The notes below the pieces were generated by a model that searched no databases, had not been told where the DNA came from, and worked only from the letters and a program-made list of their open reading frames with translations. Below are positions 63,620 through 64,000 of a DNA stretch of 64,000 bases, one piece after another. Source of the DNA: Myroides marinus (GTDB lineage Bacteria > Bacteroidota > Bacteroidia > Flavobacteriales > Flavobacteriaceae); NCBI RefSeq assembly GCF_900109075.1, contig NZ_FNYS01000003.1, positions 248,001-312,000 on the forward strand. Direction: 5' to 3'. Numbering within the stretch: the first letter of the stretch is position 1; each line of letters starts with the position of its first letter. Both the position numbers and the translations under genes were made by a program.

Positions 63620-64000
<381 letters not shown>

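Overview
The window looks like a chromosomal segment of a low-GC member of the Bacteroidota, family Flavobacteriaceae; a Myroides-like organism is my best guess, which cannot be proved from here. The evidence is the AT-rich sequence, promoters with the Bacteroidota -7 box TAnnTTTG, weak ribosome binding sites, an S9 dipeptidyl peptidase, a menaquinone (men) cluster, a ParE/ParC pair next to an outer-membrane phospholipase A, and a short biosynthetic-type arginine decarboxylase beside a deoxyhypusine synthase homologue. I found no rRNA, tRNA, CRISPR array, transposase or clear prophage.

Layout. 0.4-12.8 kb holds single housekeeping and accessory genes: two short-chain dehydrogenases, a transaldolase, a secreted dipeptidyl peptidase, DoxX, a methyltransferase, a DinB/YfiT protein, an acetyltransferase, a Crp-type regulator, and an MFS transporter divergent from an AraC regulator. 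12.8-18.3 kb is a complete tripartite heavy-metal efflux operon (TolC, adaptor, CzcA-type RND pump). 18.3-27.4 kb holds a degenerate S24-type regulator behind a long intergenic region, uracil-DNA glycosylase, proline dehydrogenase, a membrane-anchored LuxR-type regulator, a large nitronate-monooxygenase-like protein and over 1 kb of non-coding DNA with a GC-rich hairpin. 27.4-34 kb is an arginine/polyamine neighbourhood: amine oxidase, ureohydrolase, AroB, arginine decarboxylase with a long structured leader, and a deoxyhypusine synthase homologue. 34.3-42.1 kb is YchF, a BrkB-family protein, topoisomerase IV and phospholipase A. 42-48.7 kb has an EamA transporter divergent from an AraC regulator, then menaquinone genes (menC, menA, menB). 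48.8-58.6 kb has a papain-like protease, a beta-lactamase-fold lipoprotein, nitronate monooxygenase, a double GNAT protein, then a minus-strand run: HipA-like kinase, DUF3037, TrkH, TrkA and a DODA-type dioxygenase. 58.8-64 kb has lipoamide dehydrogenase, a lipid kinase, a rhodanese, thiamine pyrophosphokinase, threonine aldolase and a glyoxalase-family gene cut by the window end.

Intergenic DNA carries two kinds of dispersed repeat: mosaics of GAATGAGGAATG-like tandem units with GGATTGCAATCC-like palindromes (about 60-440, 5775-6000, 6415-6570, 20555-20760, 21370-21480 and 26945-27260), and a long imperfect inverted repeat at 2145-2311. Many gene ends carry long, nearly perfect terminator palindromes; one is 50 bp and includes the stop codon.

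Most worth following up: the structured leader of the arginine decarboxylase (a predicted three-way junction plus an arginine-rich open frame), the polyamine locus without a recognisable neighbouring agmatinase, the HipA-like kinase/DUF3037 pair directly joined to a potassium uptake system, and the cysteine-rich 594-residue TIM-barrel-like protein.
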